This document shows positions 23,671 through 36,477 of a stretch of DNA of 64,000 nt, one piece after another. The position numbers were made by a program, and so were the translations under genes. Numbering within the stretch: the first letter of the stretch is position 1; each line of letters starts with the position of its first letter. This DNA is from Grammothele lineata (Eukaryota > Basidiomycota > Agaricomycetes > Polyporales > Polyporaceae). A model generated the notes under the pieces. It searched no databases. It was given only the letters and a program-made list of their open reading frames with translations, and was not told where the DNA came from. Location of the stretch: positions 56,240-120,239 of the forward strand of contig NDFF03000385.1 in assembly GCA_002150815.3 (NCBI GenBank). Direction: 5' to 3'.

Positions 23671-24892
23671 TTACGACAAAGAGCAACGAGCGACAGGCAC
23701 GTACTCGCCCTCAGGCCCCCAGCTTCCCATCTCGCAGATTTGGACCTCGCCGACGTCCCAATTTCCGAAGTCGACTGGGATAGGGCCCCGGCTTGACGCC
23801 TCCTCCTCCGCGCCCTGGACGAGCTTGGGACGGAGCGCGGCGGAGGCGAGGACGGAGGGGTAGGAGAAGGGCGCGCGAGTCTTGGGACGGGGTTTGCGGT
23901 AGATGGTGTTGAGGATGGTGCAGTGGAGCTGGGGTAAGGATGAGATGCCAAGTCTGTTCAGCTATGTAGACTAAGGGATACGACGTACCTTCAGCGGACG
24001 GTCGTCCACGAGCAGCCCGGCGTCCTTGAACGCCTTCTGGACATATACTTAGGGAGACCCGAGCGCAAGGAAATGAGCGCGTGTCCATAGACTGACCGAA
24101 GAGGACGTACGTGCAACTGCTTTGAACTTCTCTCCGCCCCTGCTATCCGCGGGCCCGACCCACATAACGTGGGCGCGCTCCGGATCGCGCCGCTCCGGGG
24201 GCATGATATGCATCCTATCAAGCGACACATTAAGCTTCTCTCCTGCGAGAAGCTCCAATATACGCGGCTTGAGCGAACGCAAGAGGTCCGCCGCCGCCCG
24301 GACCGTGCGCGGCAGCTTTGTCGGGTCCGCGGCGGCGGGCAGGGCGCCAGGGAGGTCGAGAGACATGACCCCGAGGGTGAAGTGGAGGCGGCGCGCAGGA
24401 ATGACGACGCTCGAGTCTAGCCCGGGGATTGGCGGGCTCGCGGAGAGGAGAGCGGAGGTGAACGTGGAAACAGTTTCGCGGAAGGCGGGGTTGTGGCCCT
24501 ACACGCGGGTCATCAGAGGGCGAGGAGTAGGGGGGCGAGGCGACTGACGAGGGGTATCGCTATGACTGACATATGTTGAAAGTAAGAAAATAAGAGCGAA
24601 CGAGAGAGTATGAGGGCGTACAGTGCGTCAAACGCGGCTTCGGCGTGTTTTGTGGTGGCGGCAGGCGAGACGGCCGGCCGACAACGTCGATTGCAGTGGT
24701 GGACGACAAGCCATGTCCTCGTCCAGCTGCAATAGCTCCTCCGCGCCCCATTCCCCTCCCGCTCCCTCTGCCCCGCCCTCCTCTCTCTCCTCCACGGCCT
24801 TGCCCCCGTCCCCGTCCCCGCCCGCCCCGTCCGCGTTCTGACATTGGTGCACTTGACTCGGCCAGGGCAGCCACTTGCCTGGCGTGGCTCAT
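23671..24892 (-). CDS. AKAP7/2H phosphoesterase-like protein with RGG-rich N-terminus
   Basis: Five exons: 24892-24622, 24565-24549 (17 nt), 24498-24111, 24047-23989 and 23928-23671 (sum 993 nt, 330 aa). The two hallmark motifs of the 2H phosphoesterase superfamily are present: LHFTLGV (about residue 145) and LKLHCTILN (about 245). They sit in an AKAP7/ASCC1-like frame that starts THFIAIPLGHNP and ends GEVQICEMGS. Family members bind or cleave 2'-5' or cyclic phosphate RNA ends, or serve as RNA-linked adaptors. The first 60 residues are a run of RG/GRG repeats, an RNA-binding low-complexity region. The start may be the ATG at 24892 or the one at 24844. Confidence 0.8.
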
Positions 24893-27640
24893 GTTGGCAC
24901 TGACGTGAGCTCCGCGAGTTGCGAGACGTAACGGGAAAGCAAGATGTGAGAGGGAGGGTAGAACGCGGCGGGACAAGGAGGATGTTGTGGCAGCAAGAGA
25001 CATACCCAGCGCCGCGGAGAAGCTTCGCGCACGCTGCGAGTTGGATGCGGTCCGGCGGTCCGGCAGGCGTCTCCTCGGTTATGACGCAATTCGCAACGCA
25101 CGGCTGAGCGTCGCGTCCGTTTCTCAACCTCTTCGCAGTGTCAAACCACCTCAGCTGGTAAATACAGCCTCCAGTGTCGCCACCACCCCTCATTTTGCTA
25201 CGCCGCACTTGCGGGATTTCTGTTTAATATGTGTGTCAGGGGCTCGGCACCCTCCGTTCCGATAGGAGAACGCCCAAGCAACACGACGCGGGGGCATGTT
25301 CGCGGCACTGAGCCTTCGACCACCTGTGCCATCGGGTTGCGCATGCTATCGTTAGCATAGCCTGAGCCAGGGTCGACTGGAGTCCTGCTAGGGCAGTCTC
25401 ACCGAAACCTCAAGGTAGTTAATATCTTTACGCGGTGAGGTGTTATGAAGTACTTGCATCTCGCTACGTGAAGTGTAACTTACGTTCTTTCCCTCCCAGA
25501 AGGTATGCACTATCCAGGAGCCCTGTCCTGCGCCGGTCTGTGCAGCCCGACCTGTGATCCCACTTTCCGACATACGGCGTACGCATGCCTCCGTCGCGCT
25601 GGACGCCCTCCATCGAGATGTCCTTCTCGATGGGCAGTTCGCGTTCAGACTTGATCGACCCGCGCGCTCTCCCAGCCTACCCGCACCTCACGCCTCAGGA
25701 CACGCCAACGCCAACATTACCGCTCCCCATAGCGCGCGCGCTGGTTGTGCGGCCGACCCGTTCGAGCGCGCCGGCGGTGAGTGCTTGAAGCTCGGGTCCG
25801 GTTCGCGCGGGCGGCGAGACGGACCCGTACGGTCGTCTAAGTCCTGTGCGGGAATGCGCGCCGGTCCGGCTCGCCCTCTGTGGGGACGCAGCGCTGTATC
25901 AGTATCAGGCCCGGGCCCGTACGAGGGTTTGCTCATCACAGAATCCTGAGCTAACGAAGTGGCGGCTTTGGCGCGGCGACTGTGAGGAGCCTCGCGGCGG
26001 CCTCGAACGGAGAGTCGAGCTAACACGCAGACCACACCGATGCCACCGGCGGCGCCGGCGTACATGTCAGTCGGTAGTTCGACCGCGAACTTGTTGGCGC
26101 GGTGCTAGGGCCGGTCACGGGTCGGGAAGCCCGCCTGCAGAGGAGAACTGATCTCCCACGGCGGTATGTTGCTCTCCGTGCCTGCCTGTGCATCTTATCA
26201 AGGCTTCATCTGACGGTGGACCGGATGTTTTTCAGGTGCTTACTGGTAGCGATCTTTGACGGACGTTCGTGCAGAGTCTGAACGCACACTTTGTGCTCCC
26301 GCACCCAAGTAGGATCGCCGTTTGTTAGCCCACTAAAGTTCGTCGTCGTCGTACGTGCGCGCGCGGAAATGAACTCGAAGGAAGACGACGGACGTTCCCG
26401 CCAACTCAAGGTCCGGCGTTCGTCGGGATTTGTGCGGTGTGCGAGGGCGCGCGTGCGAGTGCCGACCACAGACGTGCGCGCGCGCCGTCACCCGCGTGAT
26501 GGCCGTATAGACTCGACGTGCGCGAAGAGGGCGGGGCGGCCACGATGCCGTGACGAGAACCCGGACTCGCTCGGAGGAGGTCGAAACACGAGGCTAGGGG
26601 GCGCTTGAAGGGGGTCCGGGGGCATCGCCTTTGTTCGGTCGTCGTGGTAGTTGACATGGATATGGATACATAGAAGAAGATAGAAGGGAGGCGAATCCGT
26701 GGCGGAAGACGTGCGGGGTGATGTGCAGTTGGGCGGTGAGTGCACGAGTGCCGCAGCTGACAGCGTCGCGTTCTGATGGCGAGTTGGGGGCTCGGGCGGA
26801 GGAGGAAGGAAACGTTCGTGAGCTCTCGTTCTTGTGCGCGCTGGAAGGAGTCGATGTTCGCACACGAGGCCATAAGACGCGCCTACTAGCGATAAGTTAT
26901 GATGGATGCAGAAACGAGGAGGCGGAGGAGGCGGTGCGGAGGCACTGCCGCGGGGCAGCAATAAGTACTTGTCGAGCCGCGCGAATCAGGCCCGGATTGG
27001 ACGAACGCAGGCGCGGCCGGGCGGTGGCCCTCGACTGGGGTCGATGGGATCGGGACGCGGTGGCGCGACCCCGCGAGCGCGGTGGCGGACGAGGACGGAT
27101 TGACACAAGTACCCCCGCGCGGGAACGGGCCGTACACGTGAGTGCTTGGCGAGGCACGCCGGGCGTTGTGCGGGGTCAACTCCCCGAACGACCCTCGCGC
27201 CCTCGCTGCTCGTCGGGGGCGGCGAGCTCGATGTGCGCGATAGCGAGCGCGGGGGGCGCGAGGGGATGCGAATGGGAATGAACGGGAATGATGGGAGCGC
27301 GAGGTGCGGGGACGGATGAGCGTGTGGGAGCTGGAGGAGGAGGAAGACGGGCGCCTGGTGGACTGGGATCTGTCGAGCTTGTTTCCGAGGACGGGGACGG
27401 CTCGCCTCGCCTGTCGCCCGGCCGTCCAGGCCGCGGTCGTATGAACCTTGCCACTCGCCCGCTTTCTTTTCTCTCGCCACCTCCGACCCCGCCACACACA
27501 CGCTCCTTCTCATCTCCCCCATCCTCGCCCTGCGCGCAACATACACGTGCGACCCGGTTCACTTCCCCCGGTCTTGTTCGACTCTCTGCGCCGCCCCGCT
27601 CATTCTTCTCACCCGCCTGCGCCGCGCCGCGCCGACTACC
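24893..27640. other. GC-rich tract without a supportable gene
   Basis: About 2.7 kb of high-GC sequence with many long overlapping frames on both strands, as expected when stops are rare. A minus-strand frame at 25573-25388 starts MSESGITGRAAQ and has an acceptable donor. It might join to text near 25100 (CVANCVITEETPAGPPDR), which would make a small unknown gene, but I could not phase the exons. The end of the tract is the promoter side of the protease gene. Confidence 0.4.
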
Positions 27641-30600
27641 ATGCGACTTCCTGCGACTGTGCCCGCATCGGATCCGCGGGACAGGAGATGGAAGGGAAAG
27701 GAACGGGATCTCTCTGGTCGGGACGAGGGGAATAGCGGCCATGACGGCATCGTCATCGACCTCCAGTTGGTCTCCGATTCTCCGTACCAAGCGTGAGTAC
27801 CCTTTCTGTTCGTTGAGCTTTCCTCCCCCTCGCGTCATCTTCAAGTTGCCCCAGCTCGGGACTTGTCTTCCTGGCGCGCCTGTGCTTCATTCCCCCGGTC
27901 GCGTCCCCGCCTTCTTGTCATGACGAAGACTCGCCAGGGTTGGGTCTTGGTACCGTGGTCGACGATGGCCTATCTCCTTGCGGACGATGCCCCGCCGCTT
28001 CCACGGCGCCGGTGTCGAACGAGGGCGTGAATGACCGTCGTGTATTCGCACTCGGTCCGGGCCCGACGCCCCGACGCGATCGGTGGACGAGCGGGACGCA
28101 GGCCTGACTCACAGTGCGCGGCCGTGCCTGTCGCCTCCGTCTCGCACCGCGTTTTCGCCCGAGCGTCCCCCCTACCATGGAACCCCTGTCCGTCCGCTAT
28201 GCAGTGCTTGTATTCCACGCAGGGGCAGAACGTGTAGGGGTTTTGTTGCGAGCGCTCGCGGGGCGTTCCGTGGTGGTCGGATGGACGGGTCCAGGGTTTG
28301 GACCTACGCGTTTTAACTGTAGACAGTACGGCTTTCATCGCGAACGCTGGCTTGTCTTACAGCGCGTGAGTTGGGACCTGGGGAGACGGTTCTCATAAAG
28401 ACGCCGCCTTCGGACGGAGCAAGCTTCCCCCTCGCGCGGATCCCTATGCAATTCAGGGTCATCAATGTTTGCATTCTGGCATACTCACCCACCCCTTCCG
28501 TTGCAGATCCTACGTCGCGCCGGTCATTATCGGTGGCGGGAATTCTCAGTATTGGGTCCAGGTTGACACGGGCTCATCAGACTTCGTGAGTTCGCCGTCT
28601 GTCACTCCGCCCGTTCCTAGCCGTTTTTGACGCGTCCTTGCAGTGGGTCACCGCGACGACGTGTTCGTCTTCGCTGTGCAACCAAGTCGGCGGTCAAAAG
28701 TATAATCCTTCGAGTTCATCGCCTACCGGTCGCGACGGTACGCTGTCGTACGCCGAGGGCGGCGTGAACGGCCCTATCGTATGGGATTCCGTGCAGCTAG
28801 GTGGATACAGCATAGCTAATCAAGCCCTCGGTGCGTTCTCTTCGCGCTCGTATCCTCGTCACATACTCACTCCCTGCCCCCAGTGGCTGCCTCAAACGTC
28901 GCAAGCGAGCCCCTCTCCTCCCAGTTCAACGGCGTCATGGGCCTCGCCCTGCCCGCCAACTCGCGCATCAGCGAGCAAGTGCCCGTCGGCGTCTCGGACA
29001 TCGCCGACGGCGCCGCGCTCTCCTCCAACATCTTCAGCATCACCCCCCTCGCCAACGCGCCCCCCGCGCGCTTCTTCGGCCTCGCGCTCGAGCGCCCCGG
29101 CTCGGACCGCGTCGCGTCGCAGCTTGGAATTGGGCGACATCCGGAGAACGTCGTGGAGGACCCGAGTAAGATCGAGTATGCGGAGATCGTACCGGCGAGT
29201 AGGGCGGGCCCGCTGTGGTGGCAGGCGAACGTGCAGGGGATTACGCTGTTTGTGAACGGGGTGAGGAAGGATGTTGCGCTAGGGCAGTCGTCGGCGACGA
29301 TTGAGGACGCGACGCCGTCTGCGATCCTCGATTCGGGCGTGCCGGTTATCATCGCGACTGAGGCGATCGCGAATGGGATCTATGGCGCGCTGGGGATTGG
29401 CCCCGCCGCGGACGGAAATTGTGAGTGTTTTTGGCTGCGCTGCGGATGTCTCGTCAATATCGTTCCCGCAGATTACATTTCGTGCACGAACCCTATCAAC
29501 ATGACGATCCAGCTCGACGACCGCACCTCGATCCCCCTGCACCCCCTCGACATGTCCTACTACCCCCCGAACGACGCCACGTCCGACAACTGCATCGGCG
29601 TCATCCAGACGCCCTCCTCCATCCCCAACTTCTCCCTCACCCAGGCCGACATGATCCTCGGCGTTCCCTTCCTCCGCAACACGTACACCGTCATGGCTTA
29701 CGACCCGCCGTTCTCCAACGGCTCCTTCCCCGCCAACGACGATAACGCTAGCCGTCCCCGTCTCGGGCTCCTCGGCCTCACGGACCCCGCGACGGCCGCG
29801 GAGGAGTTCCACCAGGTCCGTGTGCTCAAGCAGCCCCTCGGTACCGCCGCCAACGCCGTCTCGCCCTCGACGGCCAAAGGCCTCTCTGTGGGCGTCGAGG
29901 TCCTCATTGGGCTCCTCGGCTTCTTTGGGCTCTGCTTCGTCCTCTTCGGGGCGCGCTGGGCGTGGTCGAAGCGCAAGTTCGCGCGCGAGCGCGCACGCGC
30001 CGCCGGGGGCGCGGGGGACGCCAAGGACGCGTTCGCCCTGGGCGGCGTCGGGTACGGCCCCGCGCACAAGCGCTCCGACTCGGACGGGGAGCCGAGCGAG
30101 GACGAGCTCCGCCGGCGGCGGTTCGAGGAGTACAGGCGGAAGAACATGACGGACGAGACGGACACCAATACCGTGCTCACTGCGGTGGAGAGCCTCCCGG
30201 GGAGCGCGAAGGGCCGCGCGCGGGCGGACGAGTTCGGGGCGCTGTTGAGGCATGCGGACGGGCCGGGGACGCCTAATGCGAAGACGGCGTTCTTTGACCC
30301 GTGGGACGACACGCTCATCGACGACGCGGCGAGGAGGGATAGTCAGTTGATGCTAAGTCCGCTCCCGAAGGCGGCGCGGCGCGCGTCGAACTACTCGACG
30401 GCGGCGGGCTCGCAGCACACGCGGACGTACAGCGGCAGCCCGGACTCGCCCTTGCTCAGCGCGCACGGACGAACCGCGTCGGGCTCGGGCTCGTTCAGGA
30501 ACTCGACTGTCGGACGCACCTCTGTGGACGCGGGCATGCCGTCGCCGGAGGTAGAGGTGGAGGGGCCGGAACGTCCGCAGAGCATGGCGGGCATCGGGAC

Positions 30601-30826
30601 CGCGCGGGGGCGGGAACGGTTCGATAGCTTGAGTGTGTTTGGGAGCCCGCTCCCGACGCCTCATAGCGAGGACCCGCCTCGAACGCCACGCTCGCCTCTT
30701 CATCAAGTGACGCAGATCGAGGGCGACGAACCGGTCCCCGCTATGCTGAGCCCGCCACCGCTGTCGGCGACCGTGCCGACGGGGACGAACGACTCGCGCA
30801 CGTCCAACATTGGGCACGATTCATGA
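27641..30826 (+). CDS. Membrane-anchored aspartic protease (peptidase A1, pepsin-like)
   Basis: Five exons: 27641-27792, 28507-28585, 28644-28830, 28884-29420 and 29472-30826 (sum 2310 nt, 769 aa). Catalytic aspartates lie in VDTGSSDF (about residue 72) and AILDSGVP (about residue 291); the fold continues through ADMILGVPFLRNTYTVMAYD. A transmembrane helix (about residues 475-497, GVEVLIGLLGFFGLCFVLFGARW) is followed by a basic stop (SKRKFARERAR) and a roughly 260-residue serine/proline-rich cytoplasmic tail. This matches basidiomycete A1 proteases held in the plasma membrane or secretory pathway. No signal peptide is visible after the ATG at 27641, so an upstream exon may be missing. Intron 1 is 714 bp, far longer than the others. 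Confidence 0.88.
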
Positions 30827-31673
30827 CAACGTTAAATATCTTGGTATGTTTTTAGCTCTGGCGTACGCATTCGCTGCACACCCTCTTTTCGGATGGCCGC
30901 GCGACGGTTGGGACTCTGTACGGTGCATTGTATTTCTACCCCCACGGACTCGCTCGGACTCCTCGCTCCCTATCTCGGTCTCGGTCGTCGTATGTACATA
31001 CGTACTCCTTGCTCTTCACGTCGCTTACTCGTAGTCTCTCCGTACTGATATCCCGCACTACTTACTGTACTCGCTCATTACCCCCGCACCATCCCCCAAC
31101 GGCGCGCACAGGCTATTTGGATCCGTCCTTTGCACAGCTTGTTACCTAGTCATGGATGCCCCTTTGCTCTTCTATCGAGTGCGAAATGATCTCTGGAATG
31201 AAAAGTAAATGAACATCTCATCTCGTGGTGTGCCTGCTATCGCGCGATCGTCTGCGGCGGCGCGGCTGTGCATGTCAGCCGCGCCCGCGCGTCGCCGCGC
31301 GTTGTGCTCTTGACTTCTATCCACCATCTCCCCCCCGCACCTTGCTTGCCTCTGCGGCGTCCGTGTCGTGTAACCGTCGCGATCGACTACGGTCTACCCC
31401 AGGCGCAGCAAGACTGCATCTCGCCCACGATCTGGCCGCGCTACCACTTGCCTCACCCTCCTCACAGTCGGCGACTCCCGCAAGAATAGCGAACGTTGTT
31501 ATCGGTTCTTGACTACATCGCTGGAGATTGAGAAGCAGGTGTGCTCACGGTAAACGGTGCCCTTGGTATGTCGCAGCTTGTACAAGGGCGGCCAGAGTTA
31601 CTCACGTCTTAGTAGTGACCTCTGACTCGTCCTCGCACACACCTCTCTCGTCGTCGTCCGAACGTTTCTTTCG
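30827..31673. other. Intergenic, no supportable gene
   Basis: Pyrimidine-rich 3' flank of the protease. Nothing else recognised. Confidence 0.45.
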
Positions 31674-32034
31674 ATGCCATTCCCCCTACCAAGCATCAAC
31701 CATGCTCAAGCGTCCCCATCCATTTCCCTCGAAAAGGGCTCTTATCGACTACGCGCTCCTCCATCCCGTGTCCGCTTGGCGTCCCACCCTGGCCCCTCGA
31801 CTGCTCGCGCGCCATTCCCTGCGTCGGCTTCGGTCGGGGAGCGGTTTGTTCCCGCCTCGTACGAGAAGCGTATGGCCCTCGTAGTTGCACTGTTAGCGTG
31901 CGCGATGGTGGCGAGCTTTGGTTCAGCGTACTATCTATGGGTTACAAGGTGCGTCGTGTACGACTCTCCGGTATGGGCCAGTGCTCACGCGGGTGAACTT
32001 TGACAGCCACCCTACCGTTCCCCGGTTCCGATAA
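31674..32034 (+). CDS. Small single-pass membrane protein, hypothetical
   Basis: Two exons, 31674-31948 and 32007-32034, joined at ACAAG|GTGCGT...GACAG|CCACCC in frame (303 nt, 100 aa). The first 55 residues are rich in Ser, Arg and Pro with few acids, like a mitochondrial presequence. Then come GERFVPASYEKR and one hydrophobic helix (MALVVALLACAMVASFGSAYYLWV), ending in HPTVPRFR. A small mitochondrial inner-membrane protein is conceivable, but I recognise no family. Confidence 0.38.
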
Positions 32035-33161
32035 CCCATATTTCAAGCTTTCTATTTGCTCTCCTCCAGTTCTCTTGATGTCGTGCGTTCTCTGCTATCC
32101 GTGTTATTGTTATGTATATCCCCTGTATCGGCCTCTCGCTATGCCGTTGCTCCAATCGCATGCTTTCGTACTCGTTCCCGGTGGTAGAGGCCCTGCTATC
32201 TTCGGCAGCCCAGCGGCCTGCGTTCGCGCTGCAATCCGCATCGACTCTTCTACGCTGGATCCGTTCAAGCCGCACAGCGTTTTACTCGGTGGTCGAAGCA
32301 TGGCGTTCCGCTCGTTTCGCACCCCGTATCGCGATTTTCGACAAACCGTCATCTAGAACGCATCTCCCATCCCTCGTGCGCGCTTCTGGTTCAAATTGAC
32401 CAGCACGGGGCCGTCCAAACCGGCCTCTTAATCTTCTCCTCATGAATGGGGAGCTCAGCCAGCGTTTGGTGAGGTCATGATTGCCTCCGTGGTATCTCCG
32501 TCAACCCTACCCATTGACGCGCTCCCCATCCGTAGCGCATAACCTCAAGCGCGTTGCAGAGCCACAGCATCTCACTCCCTGGGAGCGGCGACATGCGTCC
32601 ACCGCACCGTTGGCACAAGGGGCGCAGTTACAACAGTCCCGCGAGAGTCTCTACGGGGAAGAGCAGTCAATTAATCATGCATTGGCACGAAGGAACCAGT
32701 CGCTCGCTTAACAAGTGGTAAGCACTCCCGCCGATCCTTAATAAGTATGTTGACGCCCTGTCGATAGGTCCCGCGTGAAGTTTTCAATTTGAAGCCGGAG
32801 TAGGTTGGTGGCGTAGGCTCTCGCACGGCCGAGTCGGACATTGAGGGCTCGTGCTGGGCGCGATCCGCGGCTGTTTGAAAGGTACCCCACGCGCTTCGTG
32901 CGCGTCCGCGCCACCACTGACTACGTTCATACCGAAAGCAGGAACGATGTGCATCCGCTTTACATACAAACGCTGCCGTTGACAGTCCCCTGCCCAACGT
33001 CGTCAACTTACCGCGCATGTGGTGCGTACCTGGCGTTCGTCGGCCAGAAGATACCAGCTGACGACGGCCTGCGGTACCGGTACATGTATAGGACCCGACG
33101 AGTTACTTAAATACGAGCCGTGGATTGGGTCTTCGACCAACGCGTCATCCGCTCGAACACC
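32035..33161. other. Intergenic, no supportable gene
   Basis: About 1.1 kb upstream of alpha/beta hydrolase copy 2. Nothing recognised. Confidence 0.45.
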
Positions 33162-34441
33162 ATGGCAAGCTCAACCGGCCTCTACATTGCCCACGACACG
33201 GGAGCCCCACCGAACAGTAAAGACTATACCACAATTGTGACCGTACACGGTTACGGATGGCATAGCGGTGAGTACGAGCTCCACTGCTTTTCTTTCGCTC
33301 TTGGCAGTGCTTCACGTCGGTAGGATGCTTATCGTTGATGCTTTCCGCAGAGATTTTCACGCCGCTGCTCCCGCATGCTCACGAACAGAACGCGCGTCTC
33401 GTGGCCGTCAACCGGCGCGACTACCCCGGTTCGACGCCCTACCCGCCCGACCAGATCGCACTGCTCCAGAAGAGCAAGGAGACCGGTTCGCTCGAGCCCG
33501 CGCTCGAGTTCGCCATGAACCGCGGGCGCGAGGTCCTCGCGTTCCTCGCGGAGCTTGTGCGTGCGCGAGGCGTCGTTCCCGCTCGCTCGGGCGAGAACAA
33601 GGGCGGAATTGTCCTGGTCGGATGGTCCCTAGGGACGATCTGGATGGACGCCGCACTCGCGAACCTCGATGCGTACGATGAAGAGGTATCGGGTGTCGAT
33701 CTGAGCAAGTACCTACGGAGAGTCGTGATATACGGTACGGTCTTCCGGGTTCCTCGTGCAGAGCGGATTACTGACCTCTCGTTGCAGACGGCCCGGCGTT
33801 TCTGTTCGGCTTTCCACGCCCAGCAGATGACTACGAGCCGTTCCTTCACCCCGGCCAGTTTGAAGGCAACGAAGAAGCCATCATCGACTGGATTAGCGGG
33901 TACTTCACCCATGGCGAGAGCGTCGATACGCTGGTCCGCCGCGAGCATGACCGCGATCCGCTTCCGACTGTGCGCGCGATGTCAACGCCCGCGCGCGAAC
34001 GCACGGTCTACAAGCCCCCGGGTTCGATTGGCGGATCCGATCAGCTACTCACCATCGAAGGCAACCGCGTCGGTCTCTTCGGGAAGTTATGGGAACTCGC
34101 GTCCGTTCCTCCCAAAGGCGCGAAGGCGCATTGGCAGGATCTGGAAGTGCGGGTGCTGTACTGCGACCGCTCTATCTGGGACTCTGTCCAAGCAGGATGG
34201 TGGGTCCAGGCGCAGACAGCGCGGGCGCGCGCGGAGGGCCGGCCAATGAGAAACGTGAAGGCGGTGCGATTTCGTGGGGCAAACCACTTCGTAAGTCGTC
34301 GGTCGTATTACTGTTCCTTCCGTCCGAAGGCTGATTACAACTGTATATTAGGCGCACTGGGACTATCCAGTGCAAACATTGCGCGCTTTTCTGGCCGACG
34401 TCGCGGACAGGAAGAAGAACACGCTCATGGCTCGCTTGTAG
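33162..34441 (+). CDS. Alpha/beta hydrolase, copy 2
   Basis: Four exons: 33162-33267, 33351-33734, 33788-34290 and 34352-34441 (sum 1083 nt, 360 aa). It starts MASSTGLYIAHDTGAP and contains VHGYGWHSG, the nucleophile elbow GWSLGT in VLVGWSLGTIW, and RGANHF..HWDYP near the end. The first three exons have exactly the same lengths as copy 1 (16643-17916); only the last differs by 6 nt. The longest open frame track of exon 2 overruns its true donor at 33734 (TACG|GTACGG). Confidence 0.88.
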
Positions 34442-36446
34442 AGCCATCTGACGGGCGTTCGGTCTATGCAGATTGCAGGCACCTGTCTGGCTCGTCCTGA
34501 CGTGCATGATCGCGGTACGAATATATGTTCTTCTGTCAATCCGTGCGTATCACCAGAGATATATTCCCTCCATCGCTCTCTCTACCCTATGCTACTACTG
34601 CCCGCGTATCCATTCGATTCATGCCGCTGTTATTCATCTCACCATATGATTACCCTTTTCCATCATGTCTCCGCCTTCTAGCTGCCATTCTCTGCCATAG
34701 ACATCTTTCTCAGTTCGTATTGATGTATGATCGAGCTATGTGTTTTCTCTCTTCACCATGAACATATTTCTACGTTCTCACTTTAGCTCTCTATCAGAGT
34801 CCGCTGTAAAATTGCACTGGCCCACAGATGAACGTCGATTCCCTCGCGTCTCTTCGTCTTACGGCCCCACGGGTCAGCAAAGGCTCACGGACGCTCGTCG
34901 ATTCCTCCAGCTCCTTGTGCCGCTTGCACCGGACGTGGCGCCAGCGCATGCACCGTGACTAGAAGTGGGCCAAGCTCAGTGTCATGCTGCCCGCTCCCCG
35001 CGAGGACTTCCTCGCGTGCCTCAAGGAGCGTATACCAGGCGACGTTGTCGTGGACCTAGCGCGTAAGCCCTCGCTCCTTGGCCTTCTCTCTGCTTCTTCC
35101 TCACCGCCTCTGTTCCCTGTATAGTTGATGTCCTATATGATCCGGGCCGACGCTAGCGACTACGCGCGACGCAGAACTTCGACTGGCGAGAAGCTCAATC
35201 CCGGCATGTCCATCGTCGACTCGGTCGAGATCCTCAAGGGCCACGCTACTCGGGTGGGATGTTGAGCTCGTGAGTACTCAATCTGTCTGCGCTGTCGTCC
35301 TCTCCTGTTCCTACCCCTTCACTTGTCCAGATAAAATTAGAGCGCAAAGCAAGGGCGATGCGCACATGTGCTCTTTTCCCTACCCCGAGCCGCTCACGCT
35401 TCGCGCACACATCAGCAAAAATGTTGGAGCAGCGGCCTCGCGTGGGGTCAGCGTGCGGAAGAAGTTTGGGCATACAACAGTGTGCGGGATGGGGAATCAG
35501 CGCGCGACCTGTGCGCTCGAAGCGAGGCAGCGTGCTCACCCCACGCATTATCGATCTCGCGCGCGAGTTTTCGGTTCCGCGCACGCCACCTCGCAGGCCG
35601 TCGATCTCGTGGGTTGTCGTGTGCCGAACGGAGGTCCTATTTGCTGGCGGCGAGGAGTATTAGCATAGTAGTAGATTTGTCAACACTCACTACGCCACTT
35701 ATCTATTTGTCTCAGCATGAGGCGATGGCTTCAATGTTAGAGCTGGAAGATGAGTCTTGCTCGACTGAACGAGCACCCGCAGTGGCGCAAACAGGCCCGG
35801 ATCGAACGGGGTTGCCAAATTCGGTCGCGGATGACCGTATTTGGCTGCTCGTTTAGACTCCGCAGCGGCTTCGAATTCCAGAGCATAAGACGAGGCTCTT
35901 TCGACTTTGTCTCTTTTGCCCACTCTTGCTCTCTTGCCCCTTCGCTCTCCGCAGTTGCAGTGTGGTTCCTACCGATCTCCCGCTCTTGTCCATGTACTCG
36001 CCCTTTCCTCAATGCCCCCCGCGCGACCCTGCCAGCCCGCATACTGACATCATGTCTGCCCTCGACGTACACGCTACTTGGAGGGACGAATCAGTAAGGA
36101 GAGGCACACTAAGTATTCGGTGAGTATTCTGTTCTTATCCCAAGGCGCATATATGCATCTACTATCCACCCACCGCCCTCTAGGCAGTCTTTTCTGCTTC
36201 CAGGTGGTGTGTCCCAACCCTCCCACTGTAAGCCACCTTGCATTCCACCTCGCGTTCGCCATCGGTCTCGGAAGGGTGAGTCCTATTATGCACGCGCATC
36301 TTCCCCACCGTTTCCTCCTCCTCCCCCTGCTCTGCTGCATTTTCCTCCCTCACCCTCACATCTTGCGCGTCCCGCTCCCTCTTAGCTTCGACCACAGTTT
36401 CCCTTTCCATTCCCTCCTGCTGCTTAGGGAGGTCGTCGACGAACGA
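34442..36446. other. Intergenic with an orphan coding-like fragment
   Basis: About 2 kb without a complete gene. Between 34962 and 35270, plus-strand text reads as protein-like pieces, LPAPREDFLACLKERIPGD and then STGEKLNPGMSIVDSVEIL. They are separated by an intron-like GTAAGC...TATAG segment, but no start or continuation can be found. It may be a relic of a gene I cannot name. Confidence 0.3.
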
Positions 36447-36477
36447 GCGAGACCGAGCGAAGCGAGGTCGAGCGAGT
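36447..36477. repeat. GAGCGAAGCGAG motif, copy 1
   Basis: Short inverted-repeat-like motif (GAGC GAAGC GAG within CGAGACCGAGCGAAGCGAGG). It recurs at 36950-36972 in GAGCGAGCGAAGCGAGCGAG and marks the change to AT-richer DNA. Confidence 0.5.

Noticed and set aside
26406..27844. Several long overlapping minus-strand frames
   Set aside because: High GC makes stops rare; the predicted proteins are Arg/Pro/Ser low complexity with no motif and overlap each other in all frames.
28867..30817. Long minus-strand frames antisense to the aspartic protease
   Set aside because: They are mirror frames of a GC-rich coding exon; the plus strand has catalytic motifs and a clear splice pattern.
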